A DNA stretch of 64,000 nucleotides from Calliopum simillimum (GCA_951812925.1 OX638371.1:112739124-112803123), one strand, 5' to 3'; positions 11,791 through 23,654 are shown, numbered from the stretch's first letter. Translations and numbers: made by a program. The notes: generated from the sequence alone by a model not told the origin.

Positions 11791-12037
11791 ACATACATAT
11801 ATACATTTTTAATATAAAACTGTGTGAGTGAAACAACCAATCGTTATTAACAAAATTGTTTGTATAAATACTTTGCTTTTGTAATGTAACTCATGCGGTT
11901 TGGTTATTGTGGATTTAAGGAGCGTCACAAAATAACTCTATACGCAAAATTATGTTAATTTAGATGAAAAGAAAAATAACTATTTTAAAATTTTTAAAAT
12001 GGCTTAAGAATGAATAATTTTTGGAAAAATATTTTGG
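11791..12037. other. no gene seen
   Basis: Short AT-rich spacer between two transposable elements, beginning with an ACATACATATATACAT microsatellite tract. Confidence 0.4.
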
Positions 12038-12039
12038 TA

Positions 12040-13079
12040 GGGGAATAGTGTCGGCTGTGGGCACCTTTTTGTTGTGAACTCATAACTATTCACCAAATGT
12101 ATATTATGCTGACATATAAGTATCAATGGAGACCTTTGCTAACTACTGGTGAAGAATGTAAATTGATTTTGTCAGTTGGAAAAATTATATCAAGAAAATA
12201 GTGAAGTGATAATTTTTGACAAAAAAAAAATGTGGGGTCGGATGTGAGCACCCTTACAAAATCGGCTAAAAATTAGAAAATATGAAGTTAAACGCGATCA
12301 AATTAATTAAACATTGACTCTCACAAATTCAACAAACTCTTCTCAACGACTTCAGCGTCACTGAAACCATCTGGAGCGAATGGCATCATGGCTGTTGTCC
12401 TGAAACCAGTCTTGATTGTCTTCGGCGTCTATGCGAGATCAATTGACGTTGCTCTTTTATCCACTTGTCTGGAAACTCAATACAGAGATTTTTTGCCCAC
12501 AGTTAATGAAAACAATTTTTTTTCTGTAATACATATCTCTAAAGGGCCTATTGGTTCTTTCCTTTCCACTAAAAAAGCGTAAAAAGGCATATGAACACTA
12601 TTTAAATTAGTTAGGTTGACATCCACGACGATATTTCATTAAATCACACGCATTAAAGAAAAAAAAAGAGGGGTGCCCACAACCGACCCAATTGGGTGCC
12701 CACAACCGACTTTGACAGCCTCTTTGAAAAGCAATAAGCTAACTGTGTTGTGTGAACATTTTGGTTGCAATCAGTTTTGATTCACAAAATATAATAAATT
12801 TAGATTGCATTCAGCTTTTCGATTGATTCACTTCGATTTATCGCACTTGGAAAATGATTGAAAAAAACTTTTGTGTTGACTTTCACTTATTCAAAAATTC
12901 ATTTCTTTTCATCATAAAGCAAATGCGTCTGCTTGCTACGGTATATGTACAAAAACTTTGTGCTGTCATAACACGCGCTTAACATTTGTCAGAACAGCCG
13001 AATTTGTTTTCTATCAAAAGTTACGGGGGGGGGGGGGGTTCCCACACCCGACCCACGCTCGTAGGCGACACTATTCCCC
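12040..13079. mobile_element. TA-flanked GGGGAATAGTGTCG-ended element (Tc1/mariner-type, non-autonomous)
   Basis: Perfect 14-bp termini GGGGAATAGTGTCG / CGACACTATTCCCC, each bordered by TA (12,038-12,039 and 13,080-13,081). A 16-bp motif next to the left end, GTCGGCTGTGGGCACC, recurs inside: near-copy at 12,237-12,252 and inverted copies at 12,672-12,687, 12,695-12,710 and 13,037-13,052. No intact transposase is readable. A 64-codon open frame at 12,388-12,582 is not recognisable. The architecture resembles the pogo-like element at 59,637-60,811. A run of 15 G lies at 13,024-13,038. Confidence 0.75.
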
Positions 13080-13081
13080 TA

Positions 13082-14199
13082 CTAAACCTTATACTCTATG
13101 ATCGATAAATTTCTAAGTTAAATAATTAATACATTGATTTATAGAAGACATCCTACCCAATTTCAAAAATTGTTTGTAAATGTTACATCGACATAAATGT
13201 CATCATTAGCATTAACATTTAAAATCCATGCTGTGGCATCATACAGAATGAAAATTCCATTCCCATGCAATCAGTAGATTTACAATCAGTGAAGCAAATA
13301 GACAAACACAAACGAATACACGTACAGAGTTTTTGAAATTCCCGAACCACAGTCAAGGGATTAATTAGAACTTTTATTCTACTCAATATTCTTAGCATTA
13401 TCTCAGCCGCATTTTTAAGGACGAACATAAGTTTTGCCAAAATAATTAACATATTTTTATCCTAAGGGCATATGTACATTAGGAATTATTAAATTAAATT
13501 GAAGTTTTATTTAAGTGGATGTCTCCTTAGGGTGTATTTAGGTTGGTGTAATAAGTGCGATTTTAATGAGCATACGTTGATACGAGATTTTATAGAACAA
13601 AAAAGAATTGGCAATTAAATTGAGTGATTCGAAAAATTTTGAAATGACTTTTGCAAATATTACGAAGAATATACTACTTTGTCACTACGGGAATTCACGC
13701 GTTTATGCACAATGCCCTTGCGTAGTGGCGAAAGTGCGAATTGCAAAATTTTGACATTTATCCAACAACAAACACATTGCCGAAAACTCCCCAATACTTT
13801 GGCAACTTTGCAGTGCTTCGACCCCAAGTGAAATTGCGACTAGCGTGATTGCGAACTAGTGACAGCTCTACGGAACAATGTTGCCACTTGTATTTTGCAC
13901 AAAAAGTTAAATTTCGTATAAGAATTAAAAACTTGTTCATGTATTTTCAATAAATTGACAACATTGTCAATGTTTTGACATTTAATTAATTTCGTTCATA
14001 CGTTAGTGCGAAGATGACTTGCATTTTCGCAATTGCGCATTAACGCGTAAATACCCATGCTACTTTAAATATAAAACCTAAAACTTTTAGCAAAAAATAT
14101 ATATCAAATCTAAATGTAATAAATTTATTTTTGGTTCACACTGTATAAAAATTTTTGAAAAAAAATTTGTATGTTAATTTTAATTCTTAAATTCGTATA
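13082..14199. other. no gene seen
   Basis: Contains a stretch (about 13,670-14,060) slightly richer in GC with GTGCGAATTGC and AATTGCGA words in both orientations. It may be a decayed repeat. No exon or RNA gene is recognised. Confidence 0.35.
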
Positions 14200-15438
14200 C
14201 AGGGTGTATCACATAGGGTAAAGAAGCTTTTTGGTGATAAAGGAGGCTTAGACTAACAAAAAATTGTGTCTCAAGGGGGAAATAACGCCCAAAAAAAAAA
14301 AACGAAATAACGCCCAAAAAATAAAATGACATAATAACGCCCAAACATTTGGGCTTTATTTCGTTTTTTTTTTTGGGCGTCATTTCGTTTTATTTTTAAA
14401 AACGCAAATAACGCCCAAAAACTAAAAACGAAATAACGCCCAAATTATTTTCATACAAATAAATTTTGGGCGTTATTTCCAAAATGATTATCGGCCAAAT
14501 TTATATGAAAATAATTTGGGCGTTGTTTCGTTTTTGATTTTGGGCGTTATTTCATAATTATTGGGCGTTATTTCGTTTTTTATTTTGGGTTTTATTACGT
14601 CATTTTATTTTTTTGGCGCTATTTTGTTTTTTTTTGGGCGTTATTTCGTTTTTTTGGGCGTTCGTTGTTTTTTTTTTTGGGCGTTATTTCCTTGGGCGTT
14701 ATTTTCTAACGCCCTGAGGAGTTATAGGATTAAAAATAATTTTCTGACTAGTTTTAGAAAAAAAATTTTCTTGGGTCACCCTAGCATTTTAGAGAAAACT
14801 GCATTGTAGTAAGCTTTAAGTTAATTTTATGGGCTTTCTGAGTATGTAGTTTGATTATATGGTTTAAAAGGATTTCGCAAAGTGCTGGACCTTTAAAGTT
14901 AATATTTTAATTTTTTTTTTCTAATTGTTGACTTCGGCGGGCGTTTTAGTATGAAAAAGGTTTATATTAACATATCTTTTTATATAACTTTTTTAAAATC
15001 TCGTTAAATTTCTTTTAATTTGGTAACAAATTTGTGACCAAATTTTTTGAATAGTTTTATGTAACAACACAAGCGTTACTCGCATACGTTGCGCTGCATT
15101 TGATGTGCCCTTCATCTAATGGAGCCTTCAGACGAATTGCTCTCGAAAAGCATTTTTTTCTGAATAGAACTTTGCAAAATTCTTTTAAGCCCTTAAAACG
15201 AAATACATATAAGAAAGCCCATACAATTTGTTCAAAATTTTATATAAAAATTTTTTTCTCCAAAACGCTGGGGTGACCTTAGAAAATTTTTTTTTTAAGA
15301 ACAAGTCAAAAAATAAGTTTTAACCCTATAACACCTCAGGGTCACATTTTATACCCCCACCTCAGGCGCAATTTTTTGTTGGTCAAGGACTTCTCTATCA
15401 CCACCCAATAGCTTTGCCACCTTATGCGATACACCCTA
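14200..15438. mobile_element. palindromic repeat element (AGGGTGTATC ends) carrying a CGCCC array
   Basis: Left end AGGGTGTATCACATA, right end TATGCGATACACCCT. Matching inner blocks occur in both arms: GACTAACAAAAAATTG / CAATTTTTTGTTGGTC, TTTTCTTGGGTCACCCTAG / CTGGGGTGACCTTAG, and GGGCTTTCT / AGAAAGCCC. Single-arm relatives occur at 37,830-38,100, 41,765-41,850 and 63,436-63,720, so this is a repeat family. It has no ORF. I could not settle the target duplication. Confidence 0.7.
14284..14715. repeat. array of AATAACGCCCAAAA units in both orientations
   Basis: At least five AACGCCC units in the left half (14,284-14,445) face at least seven GGGCGTTATT units in the right half (14,467-14,700). 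The spacing words are AAAACGAAAT and their complements. Open frames here are pure low complexity. In the relative at 63.5 kb the same place holds only a short GGGGGTCTAAAATG-CCCTGAG joint, so the array is an expansion inside this copy. Confidence 0.8.
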
Positions 15439-15789
15439 TATAAATTGGAATGAAAAAATCTAAAAATAATTTATTTTAAATGCCTTGATATCCTCAAAAT
15501 TTAAGTAAATTCACCTTTATTCGCTACTGCATACCTACGTGAATAAATATTACATATGTATTTATGTATGTATGTGCATAATTTGCTTATGTCTTTTATA
15601 CATAAGATACGCCTTTTATTTTCTTTAAATTTAATACCACACTGGACGTTATTTGTGTCATTTGTGCTCCCTACACAATTTCGAGAAACCCTAGCTGAAG
15701 GAAAAACCATTGTGAAATATTTTATATTATATTTTTGGAATATTTACATATGCATGTACATTAGATAGTATCGCAAAAAAAAGTTAGCA

Positions 15790-16262
15790 GTGAGCCCCCC
15801 ATTTTGAAAGCTTATCGATTTTGATTTTTAAGGCAAAAAAAATTTTTTTTCGACTTCTAAATAAGACGCTATTAGATCTTTTCCTATTGCTCTGCCATTT
15901 AATTTATCACAAATGTTTTTTTTGAGTAGTTGTACTCATTATCTCAGTTTCTAAAACCCTAAGGATACTTCATTAAATTGAAGCCCATACAAAGTTTAAT
16001 CAAATTGTTTAAATTGAAGAAGTTATAGCGAATCTAAAACTCGTACAAAATATGAAAAACGAAAATCGCCTCTGCAATATTCTTTTGACATTTCAAGCGA
16101 TATACAAATAAATAAATAAAAAAAAAGAATCTTGCATAGCTTTAGGGGGCGATTTTCGTTTTTGAACTTCCTGTTTTTCATATTTTGTACTGAAGTTTTA
16201 GCGTATTATTTAGAGGTCGAAAAAAAAAGCAAAACCGATAAGCTTTCAAAATGGGAGGATAA
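15790..16262. repeat. long inverted repeat (about 470 bp)
   Basis: CCATTTTGAAAGCTTATCG (about 15,799) is mirrored by CGATAAGCTTTCAAAATGG (about 16,234). Inner mirrored blocks include TTTCGACTTCTAAATAA / TTATTTAGAGGTCGAAA, and AAATATGAAAAACGAAAATCG / CGATTTTCGTTTTTGAA. Weaker pairing continues outward to about 15,765 and 16,300. It is probably a foldback-type MITE. Confidence 0.7.
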
Positions 16263-16411
16263 CAGCGACCTTTTTTTTGTATGGGGATTAATACTTTCTA
16301 ATACAGTCAGTGGGAGACATTATTAAAAAAAAAAAGTATATATAAAAAAATATCAGGAACCATTATGATGTTACCATATTAAATGCGAATTTTGTATATT
16401 TATTATTTCTT

Positions 16412-16522
16412 CACGGTTGTCTTGAAGAGTCGATAGGTGTGATGAAAGTGCGCACAAAATCGGTGTTCGGAGTTTCATTTGTACTAGTGTATCACACCAA
16501 TCGACTCTTCAATGCAACCGTG
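16412..16522. repeat. 111-bp hairpin with 32-bp arms
   Basis: The arms 16,412-16,443 and 16,491-16,522 pair over 29 of 32 positions (CACGGTTG, GAAGAGTCGAT and GGTGTGAT blocks) around a 47-nt loop. The size is compatible with a miniature element or a structured transcript. Nothing else identifies it. Confidence 0.65.
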
Positions 16523-17697
16523 TCTTGTACACAATCTCTTCGGACATATTATGTACTAGTGAAAAACGTTCTACGTTGGTTTCTTCTGCAAATCACTCAT
16601 CAAATATAAAATATATTTTCTAGTATAAACTGTTTTCAGATACATTTTGTTTAAGGGACAAATGTTTTTTTGTGGATTTTTGTGGAAGTCGAGTAAAAGC
16701 GGCAAATATTGATATACACAAAATTGTCTATAACTTGGTTATTTCTTAATTGATTTTAATATTCTAATCGATTTTGGAATGGCATTGAAAAAGGCTATAC
16801 GCAAAAGTCACTATTTTTAGAACTTTTGTGTACAAAAATTAAAAAAAAAAAACGCTCCACGGCCCACTTTTATGATTATTATCTTGGTTTTTGTAATTTT
16901 TTGTATAAAAGAATATATACTTATATAATAAAGATATAATATATATGTATTATATTTACTAAAAATAGTTCGCTTTGCCAATTGCAATAATTTATGCTTA
17001 ATTCAATACCTTTCCAAAATATGTCTGGAAACGAAAATCAGATAAAATATTTGTATGTAGCATTTTGTCGGTATTTGCCGATTTTGTAATTTTTTCACCC
17101 CTCCACCCCAAGTTCAACAAAAAAGTTCGATAATTTTGTTTCAATAAGATCCAAGATGGTAAAGTCAAATCTTGTTTCGCTATACATATGACATGTATAA
17201 TGAAGAGACAGACTTTTTAGAGTAAAGTTTCACTGTGCATACGTACAATGCACATCTTAGATATGTTATGTTTATGAAATTTCATTTATTCTGAATTTGG
17301 GATATGCTCCTTTTGTTGATGAAAAATTGTTTCTCTTTTGTCTGTTTCACTTTGAGCCAAGCACATACTTTTGAAACTTCTATATCTCTCATTTAACATA
17401 TTTTATATGCGAAGTTGTTTTATACAAACTTTAAGGTTTAAAATTTCATTAAAAATCTTGCAATCACGATATCAAAAAGTAACATTGATGTAAAATTCAC
17501 TTCTGTTCAGTTTTAATAGCATTTGTTTCAGCAAAGTTTCCCCCTTTTTTTTCTGTTTTTGAAAAGAGCAACAATTTGTGAATAAGGTCAATTTTAGTCC
17601 CATTTAAATTATATTCTGGAAAAGGTCAGAAGGGTACAATTTTTAATTGTTGATTAGCATTTTGATGAATTTCAATTTAAGAAAGTTACATTTAAGT
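16523..17697. other. no gene seen
   Basis: AT-rich DNA. A run of (AT)-rich words lies at 16,910-16,960. I see no exon, tRNA or element boundary. Confidence 0.4.
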
Positions 17698-17705
17698 ATA
17701 CACAT

Positions 17706-19307
17706 TAGGGTGGGCCAAATTGTATGGACGAAATTTTATCGACCTCGGCTACCCTCCTATGTGAAATTTCATTCAATTCTATGAATATTTGCGCAAGGAA
17801 TCATACCTCTGCGTTCAACTTTAGTTCGGCACATTTTTGATCGAAAATTTTACCTTTTATGAATATTTTTTTTATTTTCATACTAAATTTTAAAAATTTT
17901 TATAAAGACAAAAGTAATGTCATTATATGATTTGGCTGGTATTCTGTCAGTAATCAATTAAATTAGGTTCAGTTTACATAAAAAGTTTACTTAATAGTGT
18001 GGAATTGATGCTATATATTTAAAAAAGTGATATGGGTCAAATAGCCGATTATTATGACCGACTTTCAAAATAAACGATTCATATTTTTTAATGATTTTTT
18101 TTAAACAAAACACCAACCCAGGCTGAAAGTTCATTCAATTCTGTGAATATTTGCACAAGGAACCATGCCTCTACGTTCAACTTTAGTTCGGCGCATTTTC
18201 GATTGAAAATTTTACCTTGCGTTTAATATTTATTTTTATGCTTAATTTTCAAAATTCTTATGGAGACAAAAGTAATATCATAATATGTTTTGGCTGGTAT
18301 TCTGTGAGTGATCAATAAAATTGGGTTCTGTTTTTATGAAAAAATTACTTGATAGCGTGAAATTGATTACATTTATTTCAAAAAATTATATCGGTCAAAT
18401 AATCAATTTTTTATAAACGATTTATATTTTTACATGGATTTTTGGTATATTGTTCTGTAAAATTAAAAAAAGCGGCTAATTTATTTCCTAAAACTGCCAC
18501 TAGATGTTGCCCTGGAAAAAAATGAGTGTCAGATGTGGCATCCTAGCATCCAAAAATACTTGGGTTAGTGATTCGATTGAAAAAATCCATGTAAAAATAT
18601 GACTCGTTTATTTTGAAATCGGTTATTTGACCGATAAAATTTTTTGGAATAAATATGATCAATTTCACGCTATCAAGTAAACTTCTTGTAAAAACAGAAC
18701 CCAATTTTATTGATTACTGACAGAAAACGAGCCAAAACATATTATGATATTACTTTTGTCTCTATGAGAATTTATAAAACTAAGCATAAAAATAAATATT
18801 AAACGCAAGGTAAAATTTTCAATCGAAAATGCGCCGAACTAAAGTTGAACGTAGAGGTATGGTTCCTTGTGCAAATATTCATAGAATTAAATCAAATTTC
18901 AGCCAAGGTTGGTGTTTTGTTTGAAAAAATTCATCCAAAAATATGAATAGTTTATTTTAAAAGTCGGTCATTATAATCGGCTATTTGACTTATATCACTT
19001 TTTTAAATATATAACATCAATTACACATCATCAAGTAAACTTTTAATGTAAACAGAACCCAATTTAATTGATTACAGACAGAATACCAGCCAAATCATAT
19101 AATGACATTACTTTTGTCTTTATAAAAATTTTTAAAATTTAGTATGAAAATAAAAAAAATATTCATAGAAGGTAAAATTTTCGATCAAAAATGCGCTGAT
19201 TTAAAGTTGAACGCAGAGTTATAGTTCCTTGGGCATATATTCATAGAATTGAATGAACTTTCACATAGGGGGGTAGCCAAGATCAGTTTTCAAATCAGCC
19301 CACCCTA
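17706..19307. mobile_element. hAT-like composite palindrome with perfect 8-bp target duplication
   Basis: TAGGGTGGGCC...GGCTACCC at the left is mirrored by GGGTAGCC...CAGCCCACCCTA at the right. The flanks ATACACAT (17,698-17,705 and 19,308-19,315) are identical 8-bp copies. Each half contains two related units of about 350-400 bp (outer 17,706-18,110, inner about 18,115-18,475; then inverted inner about 18,594-18,910 and inverted outer about 18,930-19,307). The order is A-B-centre-B'-A'. All units share CATTCAATTCTRTGAATATT, a GTTCAACTTTAGTTCGGC block and a GGAGACAAAAGTAAT-type block. It has no ORF and is the same family as 10,875-11,782. Confidence 0.85.
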
Positions 19308-19564
19308 ATACACATACATACATACATACTTACGTATATACAAACATAATATTTAATAAAATTATGCTATTAGTTTCAATTTAAGTTAAGAGCATCCCTT
19401 TTTTAAAACTCAATCTGCCGCTGAGTTGGGGGCACTTTAACATCAAATGCCATACTGACATATTCACTAAGGCTATTCACATATAAACTGACTGCTGATT
19501 AAACCTTATAGGCCGCCGGTGATATTGTCAACTAGCTCCCAACCCTCTGTTTATCTAAAGTAAT

Positions 19565-19682
19565 AATCACCACATCAGTGAACGTACAGCTCATGACGTA
19601 AAATCATGTATTTAGTAATGCGAAATACATGTAAAACACATGATTTTACTTCAAGAATTGTACGTTCACGGATGCGGTGATT
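19565..19682. repeat. 118-bp imperfect hairpin
   Basis: AATCACCACATCAGTGAACGTA (one end) pairs with TACGTTCACGGATGCGGTGATT (the other). An inner stem, GTAAAATCATGTATTT, pairs with AAATACATG...CATGATTTTAC. It may be a MITE or a structured RNA. There is no nearby gene to attach it to. Confidence 0.6.
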
Positions 19683-20429
19683 CGACCTTTATTTTACTCT
19701 CGTATTTGTTAAAATTTGACTTGAAACAAAATTAAAATCAGTATACAGCAAACTTTCCCATTATATTTTTTTGATAATTTTTTTATTTTTTTTATTAAAA
19801 TGTATGCCTTCAAACATATAAATTAAACAAAATCTACTTAACTTCTCTATTTCTTATGTATGTGTGCACATTTATCTATTCCCACTTGTCTTGTGTATAT
19901 ATATTTGTGCGAAGAACCACATTCAGCCTTGCCAGCTGTTAACAATTTGAGAAATGTATTTGGACTAAGGCTATATTGAAAGTAATCAATAAGAATTCAA
20001 AATTGGACATGGATGAACTTTTATTAATTGAAGTCATTAATCTTTTTCACAAAAATATGTCGTACAACTGATTTGTAAAAAAAGGATTTTACCAATTCAT
20101 AAAATCATTCGGTAATGGCATATGGCATGTCATTTAAAAGCAGGATTTGTGTTTAATTTTAATCCAAGTATTTATATTTATAGAAATTATAACAGAAATG
20201 TTTAAAATTAAGTAAAAATCTATAATTTTTATCAGAAAAACTTGTAGTACACATTTCTTAATCTAAGCAGCGTTTTAGTTGAGTAATAGAATTTAAAATA
20301 AGCAGTCCCACAGAAAATATATTTATATATGTAGGTATTTGCTGGGCATAGTTAAAGTTTCCTTGATGATTATTGCAGTCCGTTCATGACTTTTTCCTTA
20401 GGAAATTATCCTTCCGGAAGCACTAAACA
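19683..20429. other. no gene seen
   Basis: AT-rich spacer before the LINE fragment. The last part may hold further decayed LINE sequence that I cannot read with confidence. Confidence 0.4.
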
Positions 20430-21836
20430 TTGAGTTCTGCTGCATTGTCGTTACACTATACGTAACATGCTCATACTTACCACCTTAGTCTGCTATTGAA
20501 ACGTAAATATAATACACACTCTCAGGCTATAAATAAAATTAACGCCAATCTAAAATACAATGAACTTCTTTTAGTCACTGGTGACTTTAAAATGCCAACT
20601 ATTTCTTGGAGTTGTAGTCGTAATTCTCTAGAACCTACTAAATGGTTTCCTGCATCTGGAAATATGCTGTACAATCAGTTTTTAAATGATATATCTATAC
20701 TTGGTCTTTACCAATTGAGCTATATTGTAAATCAGAACTCTCGGCTTCTTAATCTTATTTTCTTTGAAGATATTGATATCATTCAGCTTTCAAGAGCCGA
20801 TCCACTAAAAATCAAAATTAATGTGCCTGTTAATAAACCTAAGGAGAGCAACCCAAAAATACCTAAAGTATTTAATTTTAAAAATACGAAATTTACTGTA
20901 CTGACGGATCTGCTATCAAAGGCAAACTGGATAACCATACACTCACTTAGTAAAGAAAATTTAACTGCAACTGATGTTGACATTTGTTCATGAGTGCTTT
21001 GAAACATCCGTACCTACGCATTTAACTAGTGCTATAAATGGTCCATTCTGGTTTACACCCAAAATCAGAAGGATTCGAAATCAAAAACCTAAATTTTTTA
21101 GGAAATATTAAAGAACCTCCAATATAATTGATATCGTAAACTACACAAGAATAAAATATCATTATCAAAAGCTTATTAAGTGTGCTTATAAGCTCTATAT
21201 AACAAAAGTTAAAAGAGATATAAGGAGCAACTCGAAAGTCTTTTGGGAACTTCATTAATATTAAACGCAAGTGCTGTACTACCACATCAAATATGAAATA
21301 TATTGACATTGTATCTAATAATGATATAATGGCTTGTAATCTCTTTGCTGAATTATTGTTCTGAGTCTTACAATAGCTTATATTATCCATTTCAAACATT
21401 GACGATGTGCACCAAAATCTCAAACACTTAAAACCATCATTTAAAGTTGGTCCTGATAGAATACCTTATTATATTTTAAAAAATTTGTAATAATGAACAT
21501 ACCCAATTTATTTTATTTTTAAGTATTCTTTGCGTCTCGAATATTTCCCGTTCGCCTGGAAATCTTCGTATATTGTTCCATTGCACAAGTCAGACAGTAA
21601 ATCATTAATAAGTAATTACCGTGGAATTGCAAAACTTAGTGCATTGCCAAAACTTTTTGAAAGTATTATTACTCCGCAAATTGTACATAACGTCAATCCC
21701 ATAATTTCACATGGGTTCCTACCAAGACAACCTACTGTAACTTATTAATTGGAATTCACCAATATGAATATTAGTCAATTCGCAAATGGTTTTCAAATCG
21801 ACGTAATCTCTACTGATTTTAGCAAAGCTCTTGACG
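20430..21836 (+). pseudogene. dead Jockey/CR1-type LINE (non-LTR retrotransposon) fragment
   Basis: Remnant of the ORF2 polyprotein of a non-LTR retrotransposon, truncated at both ends. The end of the apurinic-type endonuclease is readable: LLLVTGDFKMPTISW (about 20,565-20,610), the usual GDFN-M-P-I-W signature with N changed to K, then QFLNDISILGLYQL and SRLLNLIF (about 20,675-20,765). A linker follows with PFWFTPKIRRIRN (about 21,044-21,080) and VGPDRIPYYILKNL (about 21,445-21,490), the conserved GPD-IP-ILK block ahead of the reverse transcriptase. Reverse transcriptase motifs are then seen: FPFAWKSSYIVPLHKS, SNYRGIAKLSALPKLFE and STDFSKALD (21,540-21,835). The catalytic YADD region is absent. 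Several stops and frameshifts separate the islands (for example TAA after TVTY at about 21,747). The LINE stops at 21,836, where a CACACTGG element end begins. There is no ORF1, poly-A tail or target duplication, so it is old and inactive. Confidence 0.85.
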
Positions 21837-22470
21837 CACACTGGTCGGAATATGAAAAAAGCTGGTCAAAAAATCGAAAGATAAAGTTGTTGTTTTTGCT
21901 CTTTTGAAGATTGGAAATGATAGTGTATGATCCTCTTTGTTCGTTTGAGAGGTCAAGAAAGTCTCCGTGCCTAAAAATTTCTTCTCGTCTGAATTTTCAC
22001 CTATTCTTGTAAACATTTTTTTATTTATTTTTTTACTATAAAGCGTCTCAGTAAACAAGTGAAAAAATATCTTCGGTTAATTTTTTTTGCAATGCAACAA
22101 AATGCAATCTCTCAGTAAAGGTTTGTTTTATATGTTTCTTAAATCCAAAGTTTTTAATTTTTTTCACAGTTTATATAAACATATATTTCGTGAAAATATA
22201 TACAAAAAAAAAAAAAAAGAATTCTTGAAGTGATTTTTAATATGATAAATGCTACAGGATTCACGGCCATCCGTCTAGTTTCTACATGCATCTTATCCAG
22301 TGTACATTTTTCTATAAACGTGTAAAAAAATCAGCTGCACCGAGGTGCTCGGAAGATGGTTGTTAGGACTTTTGTAAAGTATATAATATTAGCCATTTTG
22401 GATGGAAATTTTGTGTTACAAAAATCAAGTTAATGTTCTTAATACTCCAGTACCTATACTGACTTCTTGT
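21837..22470. mobile_element. CACACTGG terminus of a DNA element, far end not found
   Basis: Starts CACACTGGTCGGAATATG and continues AAAAAAGCTGGTCAAAAA, resembling the left end of the element at 28,365 (CACACTGGTTC..., AAAAGCTGGCCAA). It cuts the LINE reverse transcriptase at 21,836. I could not identify the partner right terminus, so the end coordinate is arbitrary. The rest of the stretch shows no gene. Confidence 0.45.
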
Positions 22471-22471
22471 T

Positions 22472-22860
22472 GATTAACCCTTAACAACCCACTGGTTCCG
22501 CCAGGAACCAACCAACTAAAATCAAAATTTCATTAAACAAATTTCTTTTAAATTTTCCGCTGTTACTTCAAAAATATATGTTGATCCAAGAGCCACCGCT
22601 TGCGTCCATAGCCGCTTGAAACCAACTTCATTTGACAGCTGTATATTCAGTAGAGAGATTCAGTCTCAAGAAAAAACACTTTTGTAAAATTCTGTATTTT
22701 AAAAATTTTTTTTTTGTGGTAAATTCACTATTATCAAAGATGTAAAAAATATTTTCTTGACCGTTGTAAGTTTTAGAAAAAAAATTTTGATTTTACTTTA
22801 GCGGATTTTTTTGCATTTGCGGTTGGTTCCTTGCGGATCCATCAGGCACCCGGAGTTCGA
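22472..22860. repeat. GGTTCC...AGGAACCAACC inverted repeat
   Basis: CACTGGTTCCGCCAGGAACC at about 22,490 is mirrored at about 22,816-22,850 by GGTTGGTTCCTTGCGGATCC and AGGCACCCGG. A third, direct copy (GTGCCTAGTGGTTCCGC) lies at about 23,660. No ORF is supported. Confidence 0.5.
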
Positions 22861-22928
22861 AATTCATACAGCAAATATCACTCATACATCTTGTGGTGCT
22901 TATTGAATGTAACGAAATTTCTATATTT

Positions 22929-23374
22929 TACTAGTTGCCCGGGAGCGACTTCGTTCGCCCGTTCCCGATACCCTTAAAAAATGTACGTACTCAATCTCAT
23001 TCAAATCTGTCACACAGTCCCAGAAGATCTTTTTTTATATCGTTTTATTGGACATTTTTCCAGCGGATGTTATTCGTCCCGGTGCCAGGTTTTTAATATT
23101 CCGGCCGATGCCAAGGGTATTTCAAATTAGTCTTTGCTCTGGAATCTCACCTGATTGCATGCCTTCAAAAGCAAAAAATCATGCGAATGGGATATGGGAT
23201 TATGAGATTTTCCAAGAACCCGGACGAAGCCGAGAGTGTTTCGAAATAAAATGTATCTTTAAACCTTGCCATGCACAACATCTATAAAGCAGAGAAAAAA
23301 TTATGCAAATCGGACGAATCGTTCTCGAGTTATAGAGACACAGACAGACGTTGTATCTTATATATTTAGTACAA
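22929..23374 (+). repeat. LINE-tail/SINE-like dispersed repeat
   Basis: Opens ACTAGTTGCCCGGGAGCGAC with TTCGTTCGCCCG, and ends with CGAATCGTTCTCGAGTTAT, AGAGACACAGACAGACGTTG and an AT-rich tail. This layout resembles the 3' ends of many arthropod RTE-like non-LTR elements and the SINEs that borrow them. It is relatively GC-rich compared with its flanks. The family assignment rests on layout only. Confidence 0.4.
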
Positions 23375-23654
23375 TAGGATGATTTTGGAATGACATTGCT
23401 GTACTGGTATGAATTCAATTTCGCCTAAACAACGTTGTGTATTAATGAGAATATATCAAGGAAGGAAATCCGCGATTCAACAATCCGAATTGATTATTCC
23501 ACACAAAGATTTCATTCCAAATTTGTGTATTTGCCTGAAAAACGCTGTTTAAGTAAGATTTACCAAAACTAAATGCGGTTGCTGATAGATTTATGCTCGT
23601 TTCTCTTCATTTTCATGCAGTTTTATTTAAAATTCATATTTTTCAATTTTGATG

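Noticed and set aside
12388..12582. Possible gene in the TA-flanked element
   Set aside because: 64 codons, no transposase motif; the opposite strand is equally unconvincing.
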